Notes under the pieces: generated by a model
Told to the model about the DNA's origin: nothing
Database searches by the model: none
What the model saw: only the letters and a program-made list of their open reading frames with translations
Shown here: one piece after another, positions 26,330 to 35,031 of the stretch
How the letters are laid out: each line of letters begins with the position of its first letter
How positions within the stretch are numbered: position 1 is the first letter of the stretch
Made by a program: the position numbers and the translations under genes
DNA from: Pseudomonadota bacterium
Lineage (GTDB): Bacteria > Pseudomonadota > Gammaproteobacteria > Burkholderiales > Burkholderiaceae_C
DNA length: 48,684 bases
Direction of reading: 5' to 3'
Assembly (NCBI GenBank): GCA_029780695.1
Contig: JAKOYD010000137.1
Coordinates: 1 to 48,684, forward strand

Positions 26330-26569
26330 ATGAGCACGATCACCATCAAAGGGCAGGTCACCGTTCCCAAGCCGATTCGCGACGCGCTCGGGTTGACGCC
26401 GGGCTCGCGCGTGGATTTCGATCTGGACGATCAGGGCCAGGTTGTATTGCGTCGAGCGGGGCCGCAGCAACGCAAGCGCCGGCCGGATCGCTTCGAGGCG
26501 GCGCGCGGCAAGGCCGACATCCACTGGCGCACCGACGAACTGATGGCCTTGCTGCGCGCCGACGAATGA
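26330..26569 (+). CDS. AbrB/MazE-type antitoxin (VapB-like)
   Basis: A 79-residue protein. The N-terminal 45 residues are a SpoVT-AbrB swapped-hairpin DNA-binding domain (STITIKGQVTVPKPIRDALGLTPGSRVDFDL). The C-terminus is a flexible charged tail that would wrap around the toxin. Its stop overlaps the toxin start by four bases (ATGA), as usual for translationally coupled toxin-antitoxin pairs. The local DNA before it is A/T-rich compared with its surroundings, consistent with an acquired module. Confidence 0.93.
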   Translation: MSTITIKGQVTVPKPIRDALGLTPGSRVDFDLDDQGQVVLRRAGPQQRKRRPDRFEAARGKADIHWRTDELMALLRADE

Positions 26570-26961
26570 TCGTCGACACCAACGTCCTGCTGGACGTGCT
26601 GAACGACGACCCGGCCTGGGTCGATTGGTCGCTGCAACAGTTGCGCGCGCAGTCGCAGTTGCACCGGCTGGCGATCAATCCCGTGATCTACGCCGAGTTG
26701 TCGCTGTCCTTTTCCACGGTGGAGGCGCTGGACGACGCCATTGCCGGCATGCAACTGGCGGTGCTGGAGATGCCGCGGCCGGCCTTGTTTCTGGCCGGCA
26801 AGGCTTTTGCGCAGTACCGCCGGCGTGGCGGCACCAAGGCGAATGTGCTGGCCGACTTTTTCATCGGCGCCCACGCCGCCGTCGCCGGTCTGCCCATCCT
26901 GACCCGCGACACGTCACGCTACGCGAGCTACTTCCCGACGGTGCGCCTGATCGCGCCATAA
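26566..26961 (+). CDS. PIN domain ribonuclease toxin (VapC-like)
   Basis: A 131-residue PIN-domain protein. The acidic metal-binding residues are Asp4 (MIVDTNVLLD), Glu44 (VIYAELSLSF), Asp97 (NVLADFFIGAH) and Asp115 (ILTRDTSRY), so the active site is complete. VapC toxins cut tRNA or rRNA when released from the antitoxin. It converges on the fadB-like gene (stop 26981). Confidence 0.94.
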   Translation: MIVDTNVLLDVLNDDPAWVDWSLQQLRAQSQLHRLAINPVIYAELSLSFSTVEALDDAIAGMQLAVLEMPRPALFLAGKAFAQYRRRGGTKANVLADFFIGAHAAVAGLPILTRDTSRYASYFPTVRLIAP

Positions 26962-26980
26962 AAGCGCCACGGGCACGGAT

Positions 26981-29140
26981 TCAATAGCGCGGCTCGTGCG
27001 TGCGGATCGCCGCCTTCACCGCATCCGTCAGCCGGAACCCGTCGCCATACTTCGCCGCCAGTTCGGCACAGCGCTGCTCGAACGGGTCAATGCCCTGGCC
27101 GTAGATGAACTGCATGGCGCCGCCGGTCCAGCCCGGAAAGCCGATGCCGAAAATGCTGCCGATGTTGGCGTCGTGCACTGTCGTCAGTACGCCTTCGGCC
27201 AGGCAGCGCGCGGTTTCGACCGACTGACGGTACAGCAGGCGATCCTGAATGTCCTTTACATCCCACGCAACGCCCGGCTTCTCGAACAGCGCTTTCAGCT
27301 CCGCCCACAGGTGCTTTTTTTCGCCCTTGGGATAGTCGTAAAAGCCACCGCCCGCCGCGCGACCGTTGCGCTTCAATTCCTTCACCATGCGCTCGACGAG
27401 CAACTCGCCCGGCGTGGCTTCGTAGGTCTTGCCGTCGGCCTTGAAATCGGCGCGCGTCTGGTCGAGCACGTGCACTGAAAGTGATAGCGCGGTTTCGTCC
27501 AGCACCGCCAGCGGGCCGACCGGCAGGCCGGCCTGCACGGCGACGTTCTCGATCACGGCGGCGGGAATGCCCTCGCCCAGCATCGCCGCGCCTTCCATCA
27601 CGTAAGTGCCGAAGGTGCGGCTGGTATAGAAGCCACGCGCGTCGTTGACGACGATAGGCAGCTTGCCCAGCGCCAGCACGTAGTCGAAGGCGCGGGCCAC
27701 GGTTTCATCGTCGGTCTGCTGGCCGCGAATGATCTCGACCAGCTTCATCTTGTCGACGGGGCTGAAGAAGTGGATGCCGACGAATTTCTCGGGTTTGGCG
27801 GATGCCTGCGCCAGCCCGCTGATGGGCAGCGTGCTGGTGTTGCTGGCAAAGAAGCCACCTTCGGCCAGCATGCCTTCAGCCTCTTTCGTCACCTGCGCCT
27901 TCAGGTCGCGGTTCTCGAACACGGCCTCAATGATCAGCTCGCACCCTTTCAGATCGGCCGCGTTGGCGGTGGGCGTGATGCGGCCCAGCAGCGCGGTCTG
28001 ATCATGCGGGTTCAAGCGCCCCTTGTCGACGCGGGGCTGCGTGATCTTCTGGCTGTAGGCCTTGCCTTGCTCCGCTTTTTCGAGCAATACGTCCTTGAGC
28101 ACCGTGGCAATACCGCGACTGGCCTGTGCGTAGGCGATGCCGGCGCCCATCATCCCGGCGCCAAGGATGCCGACCTTCTGCGGCTTGTACTTCGGCACAT
28201 CGCGTGGCCGCGACTGCCCACTCTTGATCGCGTTCAGGTTGAAGAAGAACGTGTTGATCATGTTCTTCGCCACCGGGCTGGTCATCAGGCTGGCCAGGTA
28301 GCGGCTTTCGATGCGCATCGCCGTGTCGAAGTCAACCTGCGCACCTTCCACCATCGCTGCCAGCGTGGCGTGCGGCGCGGGATAGAGGCCGCGCGTTTTC
28401 TGCTTCAGCATGGCGGGCGCCACCACCAGGCCGCCGGCGATCTTGGGGTTGCTCGGCGTGCCGCCGGGCATCTTGTAATCCTTGCGGTCCCAGGGCTGCG
28501 TGGCGGCTTCGGCGTTGCCCTGCACCGATTCGATCCACGCCTTGGCGCACGGAATCAGCTCGTCAGCGCTGGCGACCAGTTCATGCACGACTCCCATCTG
28601 CTGCGCCTCGGCGGGGCCGAACAGCTTGCTTTCCAGCACATAAGGCTGCGCGCCCATCAGGCCGAGCAGGCGCGTCATCTTGGTCACGCCGCCGCCGCCC
28701 GGCAGCAGACCGATCGTCACTTCGGGCAGGCCGAACTGGACCTTCGGGTCGTTGACGGCAATGCGGTGGTGGCCGACCAGCGCCAGTTCCCAGCCGCCAC
28801 CCAGCGCCGAGCCGTTGAGACAGCTCACCACCGGTTTGCCCAATGTTTCCAGCGTGCGGAAGTTCTTCTTGATGCGCTCGATCTCGGCAAACACCTTGGG
28901 CGCGTCGGCCTGCGTCATGCGCATCACGCCCTTCAGGTCGGCGCCGGCGAAGAAGGTCTTCTTGGCCGACGCGAGCACGATGCCGCGAACGGCCTCCTTG
29001 TCCTTCACCACTTGGTCCGTCGCCGTTTGCAGGTCGGCCTGCCACTGCACGCACATCGTGTTGACGGGCGAGCCTTCCTCGTCGAACGTGATGGTGGCAA
29101 TGCCATCGGCCAGGTCGTAGCGCAAAGTTTCGAGTTTCAT
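26981..29140 (-). CDS. 3-hydroxyacyl-CoA dehydrogenase / enoyl-CoA hydratase fusion (FadB/FadJ type)
   Basis: A 719-residue bifunctional beta-oxidation enzyme. Residues 1-200 are the crotonase domain (FAGADLKGVM, NGSALGGGWELALVGHH, PEVTIGLLPGGGG with the two catalytic Glu). From about 330 comes the NAD-dependent dehydrogenase (VGILGAGMMGAGIAYA, FVGIHFFSPVDKMKLVEII with the catalytic His, NDARGFYTSR), then the C-terminal helical domains. It follows the thiolase gene on the same strand, so both act in sequence. The ATG at 29140 has a mini-repeat where the ribosome binding site should be, so translation may be inefficient or coupled. Confidence 0.95.
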   Translation of the reverse strand: MKLETLRYDLADGIATITFDEEGSPVNTMCVQWQADLQTATDQVVKDKEAVRGIVLASAKKTFFAGADLKGVMRMTQADAPKVFAEIERIKKNFRTLETLGKPVVSCLNGSALGGGWELALVGHHRIAVNDPKVQFGLPEVTIGLLPGGGGVTKMTRLLGLMGAQPYVLESKLFGPAEAQQMGVVHELVASADELIPCAKAWIESVQGNAEAATQPWDRKDYKMPGGTPSNPKIAGGLVVAPAMLKQKTRGLYPAPHATLAAMVEGAQVDFDTAMRIESRYLASLMTSPVAKNMINTFFFNLNAIKSGQSRPRDVPKYKPQKVGILGAGMMGAGIAYAQASRGIATVLKDVLLEKAEQGKAYSQKITQPRVDKGRLNPHDQTALLGRITPTANAADLKGCELIIEAVFENRDLKAQVTKEAEGMLAEGGFFASNTSTLPISGLAQASAKPEKFVGIHFFSPVDKMKLVEIIRGQQTDDETVARAFDYVLALGKLPIVVNDARGFYTSRTFGTYVMEGAAMLGEGIPAAVIENVAVQAGLPVGPLAVLDETALSLSVHVLDQTRADFKADGKTYEATPGELLVERMVKELKRNGRAAGGGFYDYPKGEKKHLWAELKALFEKPGVAWDVKDIQDRLLYRQSVETARCLAEGVLTTVHDANIGSIFGIGFPGWTGGAMQFIYGQGIDPFEQRCAELAAKYGDGFRLTDAVKAAIRTHEPRY

Positions 29141-29141
29141 G

Positions 29142-29200
29142 ATTCTATGAATTTGATAGCTGCTGCCGCTTGCCAATCAAGCGCTGGAGGCCGATTTCTT
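29142..29200. repeat. mini-repeat between the thiolase and fadB-like genes
   Basis: The best copy of the family: TTTGATAGCTGCTGCCGCTT, GCCAATCAAGCGCTGGAGGC, CGATTTCTTT. It fills the whole 60-base gap between the thiolase stop and the next start. Confidence 0.75.
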
Positions 29201-30406
29201 TCAAACCCGCTCAACGATGGTGGCAATGCCCATACCCCCGCCCACGCACAGTGTGGCGAGGCCATAGCGCAAGTTGCGCCGGTGCAGTTCATCGATCAGC
29301 GTGCCCAGAATCATCGCGCCCGTGGCGCCCAGCGGGTGGCCCATGGCAATCGCCCCGCCGTTGACGTTGACCTTCTCGTGCGGCACGCCGAATTCCTTCA
29401 TGAATTTCATCGGCACGGCGGCGAAGGCTTCGTTCACCTCGAACAAATCGATGTCCTCGATCCTCAGCCCCGCCTTGGCCAGCGCCTTGCGCGTGGCAGG
29501 CATGGGGCCGGTGAGCATGATGGTCGGGTCGGCGCCGGAGAGCGCCGTGGCCACGATGCGCGCGCGCGGCTTGAAGCCGTGTGTCTTGATGGCCGCCTCG
29601 TTGCCAATCAGCACCGCCGCCGCGCCATCCACGATGCCGGACGAATTGCCGGCGTGGTGCACGTGCACGATGCGTTCCACTTGCGGGTAGCGGCCGATGG
29701 CCACCGCATCGAAACCCATCGCCCCAAGTTGCTCGAACGAGGGCTTCAGCCCCGCCAGCGCTTCCACCGTGGTGCGCGGCTTGATGAACTCGTCTTCGTC
29801 CAGGATGATCTGGCCAAGGAAGTCGGTGACCGGCACCACCGAGCCTTTGAAATACCCAGCCTCGCGCGCGGCCGCCGCGCGTTGCTGCGAGGTGACGGCA
29901 AAGCGGTCCACGTCCTCGCGCGAAAAGCCCTCCAGCGTGGCGATCAAATCGGCGCCCACGCCCTGCGGCACGAAGTCGGTGGCGCTGTTGGTGGCCGGGT
30001 CTTGCGCCCACGCGCCGCCGTCCGAGCCGATGGGCACGCGGCTCATGCTTTCCACGCCACCGGCCACCACCAGGTCTTCCCAACCGCTGCGCACTTTCTG
30101 CGCCGCCATGTTCACCGCTTCCAGACCCGAGGCGCAGAAGCGATTCAACTGCACGCCCGCGCACTGCCAGTCCCACCCGGCCTTCAGCGCCGCGACCTTG
30201 GCGATGACGGAACCCTGTTCGCCAATCGGCGAGACCACGCCCATCACCACGTCATCGACACTGGCGGTATCGAAATCTTGGCGCGTCCTCAAGGCGTTCA
30301 GCGTGCCGGCCAGCAAATCAACGGGCTTGACCTCGTGCAGGCTGCCGTCCTTCTTGCCCTTGCCGCGCGGCGTGCGCACGGCGTCGAAAACGTAGGCTTC
30401 GGTCAT
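29201..30406 (-). CDS. acetyl-CoA C-acyltransferase (thiolase)
   Basis: A 401-residue thiolase that cleaves 3-ketoacyl-CoA with CoA. The nucleophilic Cys91 is in [13 protein letters not shown]. The His is in [17 protein letters not shown] and the second Cys in [27 protein letters not shown] is also canonical. It is the first gene of a two-gene operon with the FadB-like fusion. A TTTTCACCAAG operator and TATACT box lie about 50-90 bases upstream of the start, so it is likely repressed when its acyl inducer is absent. Confidence 0.96.
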   Translation of the reverse strand: MTEAYVFDAVRTPRGKGKKDGSLHEVKPVDLLAGTLNALRTRQDFDTASVDDVVMGVVSPIGEQGSVIAKVAALKAGWDWQCAGVQLNRFCASGLEAVNMAAQKVRSGWEDLVVAGGVESMSRVPIGSDGGAWAQDPATNSATDFVPQGVGADLIATLEGFSREDVDRFAVTSQQRAAAAREAGYFKGSVVPVTDFLGQIILDEDEFIKPRTTVEALAGLKPSFEQLGAMGFDAVAIGRYPQVERIVHVHHAGNSSGIVDGAAAVLIGNEAAIKTHGFKPRARIVATALSGADPTIMLTGPMPATRKALAKAGLRIEDIDLFEVNEAFAAVPMKFMKEFGVPHEKVNVNGGAIAMGHPLGATGAMILGTLIDELHRRNLRYGLATLCVGGGMGIATIVERV

Positions 30407-30457
30407 CGAATCACTCCTTGGTCGTGGCGCGACAGCGCACGGGCGCCGCTGTGCGCC

Positions 30458-30494
30458 AGTATAGATTTTTCACCAAGTGGTTGCTTGGTGAAAA
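30458..30494 (-). promoter_or_regulatory. promoter with TTTTCACCAAG palindrome, copy 1
   Basis: TTTTCACCAAG (30467-30477), TGGTTG, CTTGGTGAAAA (30484-30494): perfect 11-base arms. On the minus strand it sits just upstream of a TATACT -10 box (30458-30463) that drives the thiolase gene. An identical-arm copy is at 34891. Confidence 0.85.
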
Positions 30495-30540
30495 TGCTCG
30501 CGCGATGTCCGGCCTGAGACAGCCGGGCCTGCGTGGTGCT

Positions 30541-31527
30541 TCAGTCCGCGGTGAAGCCGATGGCCTTGACGACGGGCGCCCAACGATCGGTGTCTGCCTT
30601 CAACGTGGCGCCCAGTTCCGTCGGCGAGCTGGCATTGGGCTCCAGCCCAAAACCGTACAGGGCCTCAACCACATCGGCGGCCTTGAGGGCCTCGCGCAAC
30701 GCGGCATTCAGGCGGTTGACGGTGTCACCACTGGCTTTGGCCGGCACGAAGAAGCCATACCACTCGCTGTAGGTCATGTCCTTGTAGCCCTGCTCGGCGT
30801 AGGTGGGCACGTTGGGCGTAAAACGGCTGCGCTTGGCGCCCGAGGTCCCCAGGATGCGCAGCTTGCCCCCCGGCGCGTGGCGCAGAAATTCGCCCAGCGG
30901 ACTGGACATGGCCGGCAACTGGCCGCCCAGCAGATCCTGGATACCGGCCTGCGATCCGCGAAAGCCGATGTGCGTCAGTTCGACGCTCGAGCTTCGGCCG
31001 AGCATCAACGCGGAGAAGTGCAGCGTCGACCCCGGTGCCGGCGAGCCGACGCTGGCCTTGGCAGGGTTGGCCTTGGCCCAGGCCATGAACTCGGGAATGG
31101 TCTTGACGCTGTCCGGCACGGCGGGGCCCACGGCGAAGCCGTAGTCGAAGCTGGTGCCGTTGGACACCGGGGTCAGGTCGGTCGCCGCGTCGTACGGCAG
31201 CTTTTTGTAGGTGTGGGGGTAGATGCCCAGGATCGACATGGGTGTAATCAGAATCACACTGCCGTCGGCCGGCTGGCCCTTGGTGGCGCTCACGGCCAGC
31301 TGCCCTCCGGCGCCGGTGCGGTTATCCACCACCACCGACCTGGCATAGCCTGCAGCCGCCAGCTTGTCGGCCACGCGGCGTGCCACCACGTCGATGGTGC
31401 TGCCCGCCGGGAAGCCGCATAGGATGCGGGCCTGCTCCAGCGGCGCGGCGGTGGCTGAGCCGGTGGCGCCCATCGCAGCAAGTGCAAGCAGGCTGCAGAA
31501 GCGGCGGCGGGGGATGTGGCGGTGCAT
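30541..31527 (-). CDS. Bug/TctC family tripartite tricarboxylate transporter receptor
   Basis: A 328-residue periplasmic binding protein. The signal peptide is MHRHIPRRRFCSLLALAAMG to ATAA. The mature protein has the Bug signatures ARILCGFPAGSTIDVVARRVADKL, VVDNRTGAGGQLAVSATKGQPADG and FRGSQAGIQDLLGGQ, ending with GFEPNASSP-like text. Bug proteins are amplified in Burkholderiales and bind carboxylates via two water-bridged loops. It lacks TctA/TctB partners here and lies just before the acyl-CoA ligase gene on the same strand. It may deliver the acid that the ligase activates, but that is inference. Confidence 0.94.
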   Translation of the reverse strand: MHRHIPRRRFCSLLALAAMGATGSATAAPLEQARILCGFPAGSTIDVVARRVADKLAAAGYARSVVVDNRTGAGGQLAVSATKGQPADGSVILITPMSILGIYPHTYKKLPYDAATDLTPVSNGTSFDYGFAVGPAVPDSVKTIPEFMAWAKANPAKASVGSPAPGSTLHFSALMLGRSSSVELTHIGFRGSQAGIQDLLGGQLPAMSSPLGEFLRHAPGGKLRILGTSGAKRSRFTPNVPTYAEQGYKDMTYSEWYGFFVPAKASGDTVNRLNAALREALKAADVVEALYGFGLEPNASSPTELGATLKADTDRWAPVVKAIGFTAD

Positions 31528-31573
31528 GGTCTGGTCTCCAGGTTGTGGGAAGTGAAGGGGGCCATCGCCGCGC

Positions 31574-33262
31574 TCAGCGGGCGGCATCGGCGTACTGGCG
31601 CCGAAGCGCAAGCTTGTTCAGCTTGCCGACCGACGTGCGGGGCAGTTCGGTCACAAACTCGATGTGATCGGGCACCATCCATTTGGCAAAGCGCGGGCGC
31701 AGGTGATCCTGAATGTCGGCAGCGCTGACGTGGGCATGGCCGGGCTTGAGCATGATCAGCGCCAGTGGCCGCTCGCTCCAGCGCTCGTCGGGCACGGCGA
31801 TGACCGCTGCCTCGGCCACGGCGGGGTGGTCGCACAGGGCTTTTTCCATGTCCACCGAGCTGATCCACTCGCCGCCGGACTTGACCAGGTCTTTCAGGCG
31901 ATCCACCAGGCGCATGTAGCCATCGGGCTGAAAAACCACGATGTCGCCCGTCTTCATCCAGCCGTCCGCGGTGGTGGCGGAAATGGGTTGCGGGTGGCCG
32001 ATGTAGGCGCCGATCACCCAGGGCCCGCGGACCTGCAACTCACCCATGGCCACGCCGTCGCGTGGCTGCACCGCGCCTGCCTCGTCGACGTGGCGCATCT
32101 CGATGAAGGGCAGCGGCAGCCCGTTGGACACGCGCAGGGCAATCAGCGCCTCGCCGGTCAGACCGCGGTATTCCGGCCGCACCCAGGTCTGGCTGCCCAT
32201 GGGCGAGGTTTCGGTCATGCCCCAGCCGGTCTGCAGGTGCACGCCGAGCCGGTCGAAGCGACGAAACATCTCCGGTGGCGGAGCGGAACCGCCGCAATAG
32301 ATGCGCGTGCCGGCCGGAAACGTCCAGCGGCCGGGGTGCTGGTCGATCACGTTCAGCACATCGCTCCAGAAGGTCGGCACGCCGAGCGACACATTGGCCT
32401 GCTCGCCGACAAACAGATCCATGATCTCGGCCGGACTGGTGCGCGGCCCGGTGAACACCTGCTTCTGCCCCAGCATGGCCGAGGTGTGCGGCATCGACCA
32501 GGCGTTGGCGTGGAACATCGGCGCCAGCGCCATCACGGTATCGCGGCCCGACAGGTTGAGCGCGTCGGGCGTTGCCGCACCCAGCCCGTGCAGCAGGATC
32601 GACCGGTGCGAATACACCACGCCCTTCGGCCGCCCTGTGGTGCCCGAGGTGTAGCAGATAGACACGGGATCGCGTTCGTCGAACGCATCCTCGGGCCAGC
32701 CGGGCAGCGGCGTGGCGGCCGCGAGTGTGTCGGCCCACAGGCGATGGCCATGCGCCGGCGCAGATTCGGCGGCTGGCACAGGCGCACCGAGCGGATGAAC
32801 GATCACGTGATCGAGACTGACATGCTCGGCCACCTGCCGCCACAGCGGCAGCAGGTCATCGTCGACCAGCAGCGCGACATCGCCAGCGTCAGCGACGATG
32901 TACGCCAGTTCCTCCGCGATCAAACGTGGGTTGAGCGGATGCAGCACCGCGCCGATCGCCGGAACGGCGTAGTACGCCGCCAGATGGGCGGCATGGTTCC
33001 ACATGAGGGTTGCCACGCGCTGGCCCGGTGCGATGCCCAAACCTTTCAGCGCACCCGCCAACGCCAGCGCTTCACGCGCGACTGCGCGATAGTTGGAGCG
33101 CCGCACGTCCCCGGGGCCATGGCGGCTCACCACCTCCACATCGGCGAACAGCAGCTCGGCACGGCGCATCACGTCGGTCACACGCAGGGGCGCATCCATC
33201 ATGGTGCGCGGCACCGGCCGCACCGCGCGCTCGCGCCGCAGCACCTCGAATGACGATGACAT
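31574..33262 (-). CDS. AMP-dependent acyl-CoA ligase (fatty-acyl-CoA synthetase type)
   Basis: A 562-residue adenylate-forming enzyme that activates a carboxylic acid with ATP and CoA. The P-loop-like motif [59 protein letters not shown] and the C-terminal SVGKLNK (catalytic Lys) are all present. The family is that of medium/long-chain or aryl ligases. A perfect ATTCGTCAAT-TGAG-ATTGACGAAT palindrome lies 85 bases upstream. The MarR-type regulator is the next gene upstream. The Bug binding protein follows at 46 bases, suggesting an uptake-activation unit. Confidence 0.94.
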   Translation of the reverse strand: MSSSFEVLRRERAVRPVPRTMMDAPLRVTDVMRRAELLFADVEVVSRHGPGDVRRSNYRAVAREALALAGALKGLGIAPGQRVATLMWNHAAHLAAYYAVPAIGAVLHPLNPRLIAEELAYIVADAGDVALLVDDDLLPLWRQVAEHVSLDHVIVHPLGAPVPAAESAPAHGHRLWADTLAAATPLPGWPEDAFDERDPVSICYTSGTTGRPKGVVYSHRSILLHGLGAATPDALNLSGRDTVMALAPMFHANAWSMPHTSAMLGQKQVFTGPRTSPAEIMDLFVGEQANVSLGVPTFWSDVLNVIDQHPGRWTFPAGTRIYCGGSAPPPEMFRRFDRLGVHLQTGWGMTETSPMGSQTWVRPEYRGLTGEALIALRVSNGLPLPFIEMRHVDEAGAVQPRDGVAMGELQVRGPWVIGAYIGHPQPISATTADGWMKTGDIVVFQPDGYMRLVDRLKDLVKSGGEWISSVDMEKALCDHPAVAEAAVIAVPDERWSERPLALIMLKPGHAHVSAADIQDHLRPRFAKWMVPDHIEFVTELPRTSVGKLNKLALRRQYADAAR

Positions 33263-33346
33263 GGACAGACCTCCGACGCCCTTGCGGCCATGCGCGCGAT
33301 TACGACAAGCCGGGGTGGCAAAAACGGATTGTTCGAAGCTTCGCTT

Positions 33347-33372
33347 AATTCGTCAATTGAGATTGACGAATT
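33347..33372. promoter_or_regulatory. operator before the acyl-CoA ligase gene
   Basis: AATTCGTCAAT, TGAG, ATTGACGAATT: perfect 11-base arms. The core GTCA-8 nt-TGAC recurs at 33875-33890 before the MarR gene, so it is probably bound by that regulator. Confidence 0.8.
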
Positions 33373-33396
33373 TTTCGCTGGGGTTTTCCCTTGCGA

Positions 33397-33831
33397 TCAG
33401 GCCCGCTCGTCGGCCGACCAGGGCCTGGACAGGATGCGCCGCAGCGCCGCCACGTCTTCGGGGCCCAGCGTCTCGACCAGTTCCTGCTCGATGCGCTCAA
33501 ACGCACGCAGGGCCTGCTCCACCATGACCCACCCCTTCTCGGTGAAGCGCAGAAGCTTGACGCGACCGTCGCGCTCTGAGGGCACGAACTCCACCAGCCC
33601 CATGGCCGCCGCGTCATTGGCCAGTTGGTGCACCGCCTGGCGCGAAACGGACAGCACCCGCGCCAGTTCAGACAACCCCATCGGCTTGCCGTGCAGGTGC
33701 GCGAACATGCGGTTCATCGCCGTGGTCACGCCACCGTACCCCTCGCGCACCGCGTTTTCCATGACCCGCGCTTCCATCCAGTCGAAACGGGCCATCAGCA
33801 GTTGGCGGAGTTGGGGCGGGCGCGGACTCAT
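33397..33831 (-). CDS. MarR family transcriptional regulator
   Basis: A 144-residue winged-helix regulator. The recognition region is GLSELARVLSVSRQAVHQLANDAAAMGLVEFVPSERDGRVKLLRFTEKG, the classic MarR helix-turn-helix and wing (DGR). It is flanked by long dimerisation helices. The start at 33831 gives a compact family-like length. An operator-like GTCA-GTGTGGAT-TGAC stands about 50 bases upstream of its own start and a perfect version precedes the ligase gene. This fits autoregulation and control of the ligase. Confidence 0.92.
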   Translation of the reverse strand: MSPRPPQLRQLLMARFDWMEARVMENAVREGYGGVTTAMNRMFAHLHGKPMGLSELARVLSVSRQAVHQLANDAAAMGLVEFVPSERDGRVKLLRFTEKGWVMVEQALRAFERIEQELVETLGPEDVAALRRILSRPWSADERA

Positions 33832-33872
33832 GAAGGCAAGCGGAGAATCTGTGGTGCAGGAGTGACTGCAGT

Positions 33873-33893
33873 TTGTCAGTGTGGATTGACGGA
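33873..33893. promoter_or_regulatory. second GTCA-N8-TGAC site before the MarR gene
   Basis: TTGTCAGTGTGGATTGACGG keeps the same spacing as the site at 33347 but is less symmetrical. It lies in the 163-base gap between the enoyl-CoA hydratase stop and the MarR start. Confidence 0.6.
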
Positions 33894-33994
33894 TTGTGCC
33901 CCACGCCGAATGGTGTCCACCAAGCCTCGGCCCACAGCCAACGCAGGCGCCGACGCTTCGTCGTCCGGCATCGCCTCCGCTCCGTGGCGCGCAC

Positions 33995-34840
33995 TCACGC
34001 GCGTGACGCAGCATCCGATGGATCGCGGCCGAGTTCTGCGCCGTGGCGCCCTTCCCCACCGGCAAAGCGCGCCGCCCCCGCCAGCGCATCGGCCAGGCAT
34101 TCACGGCCCTGCGCCCATTCGTGCTGCATGGCTTCGGCCAGCGGCCAGTCCCACTGGGTGAGGGCACTCATGCGGTCGGCGCGCATCGTCGCCTGCGGAA
34201 AGCTGGCGATCTGGTGCGCCAGGGCGACGGCGGCCGGGCGCGCGTCGCCATTGGGCACAACGCGGTTGGCCAGGCCCATGGCCAGCGCCTCGTCGGCATC
34301 GACGCGGCGCCCGGTCAGGATCAGGTCCAACGCGCGGCTCTGGCCGATGAGGCGCGGCAGGCGGACGGTGCCGCCGTCGATCAGCGGCACGCCGAAGCGG
34401 CGGCAATAGACACCGAAGTAGGCGTCTGCCTCCATCACCCGCAGGTCGCACCACAGCGCCAGTTCCATGCCGCCGGCCACGGCCGCGCCGCTGACGGCGG
34501 CAATCACCGGCTTGGTGAGCAGCAGGCGCGACGGGCCCATGGGGCCGCGCGGCTCGGGCGCTTGCGGTGGGTAGTCCAGGTCGGCCAGCAGCTGGCGCAC
34601 GTGGCGATCCGCTTCGCCGGCCATGCGGGCGCCGGATTTCAGGTCCCACCCGGCGCAGAAGTGACCGTGCGCCCCGTGGAAGACCGCCACCCGCGCGTCG
34701 GCGTCGTGCTCGAACGCCAAGAAGGCGGCATGCAGCGCCTGTGCCGTGGACGCATCGACCGCGTTGCGCACGTCGGGCCGATCCAACGTGACCACGGTGA
34801 CGGGGCCGTCTTTGTCCACCCGCACTGTCTTTTCGTCCAT
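33995..34840 (-). CDS. enoyl-CoA hydratase/isomerase family protein
   Basis: A 281-residue crotonase-fold enzyme. HGHFCAGWDLKSGARM is the oxyanion-hole segment. AAVSGAAVAGGMELALWCDLRVM and RRFGVPLIDGGTVRLPRLIG carry the positions usually occupied by the catalytic Glu residues. At the second site DGGTVRLP replaces the usual GxGGTQRLP, so the precise reaction (hydratase, isomerase or other) is unsure. Its promoter carries the same TTTTCACCAAG operator as the thiolase operon, so it should be co-regulated with beta-oxidation. Confidence 0.92.
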   Translation of the reverse strand: MDEKTVRVDKDGPVTVVTLDRPDVRNAVDASTAQALHAAFLAFEHDADARVAVFHGAHGHFCAGWDLKSGARMAGEADRHVRQLLADLDYPPQAPEPRGPMGPSRLLLTKPVIAAVSGAAVAGGMELALWCDLRVMEADAYFGVYCRRFGVPLIDGGTVRLPRLIGQSRALDLILTGRRVDADEALAMGLANRVVPNGDARPAAVALAHQIASFPQATMRADRMSALTQWDWPLAEAMQHEWAQGRECLADALAGAARFAGGEGRHGAELGRDPSDAASRA

Positions 34841-34881
34841 GACCGGTTCCCCTCCAGGTCGAGCCTGCGCTCACCCACACC

Positions 34882-34919
34882 AGTATAGGATTTTCACCAA
34901 GTGTTTGCTTGGTGAAAAT
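34882..34919 (-). promoter_or_regulatory. promoter with TTTTCACCAAG palindrome, copy 2
   Basis: TTTTCACCAAG (34891-34901), TGTTTG, CTTGGTGAAAA (34908-34918), with a TATACT box at 34882-34887 on the minus strand at the same offset as copy 1. It drives the hydratase and lies 113 bases before livH, so it could affect both directions. Confidence 0.85.
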
Positions 34920-35031
34920 TGAACACAATAAGACGCGTTGGCGACTTGTCACAGGGTTTGCACTAGCTGACTGCGGGCTTGCGGCCACTACAGTTGCGCC
35001 GAATTCCGAGGACTGAAACCACAGGAGTCAA

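Noticed and set aside
27770..30517. A 915-codon plus-strand frame opposite the fadB-like and thiolase genes
   Set aside because: His/Arg/Gln-rich shadow text with no domain; the two minus-strand genes are fully convincing.
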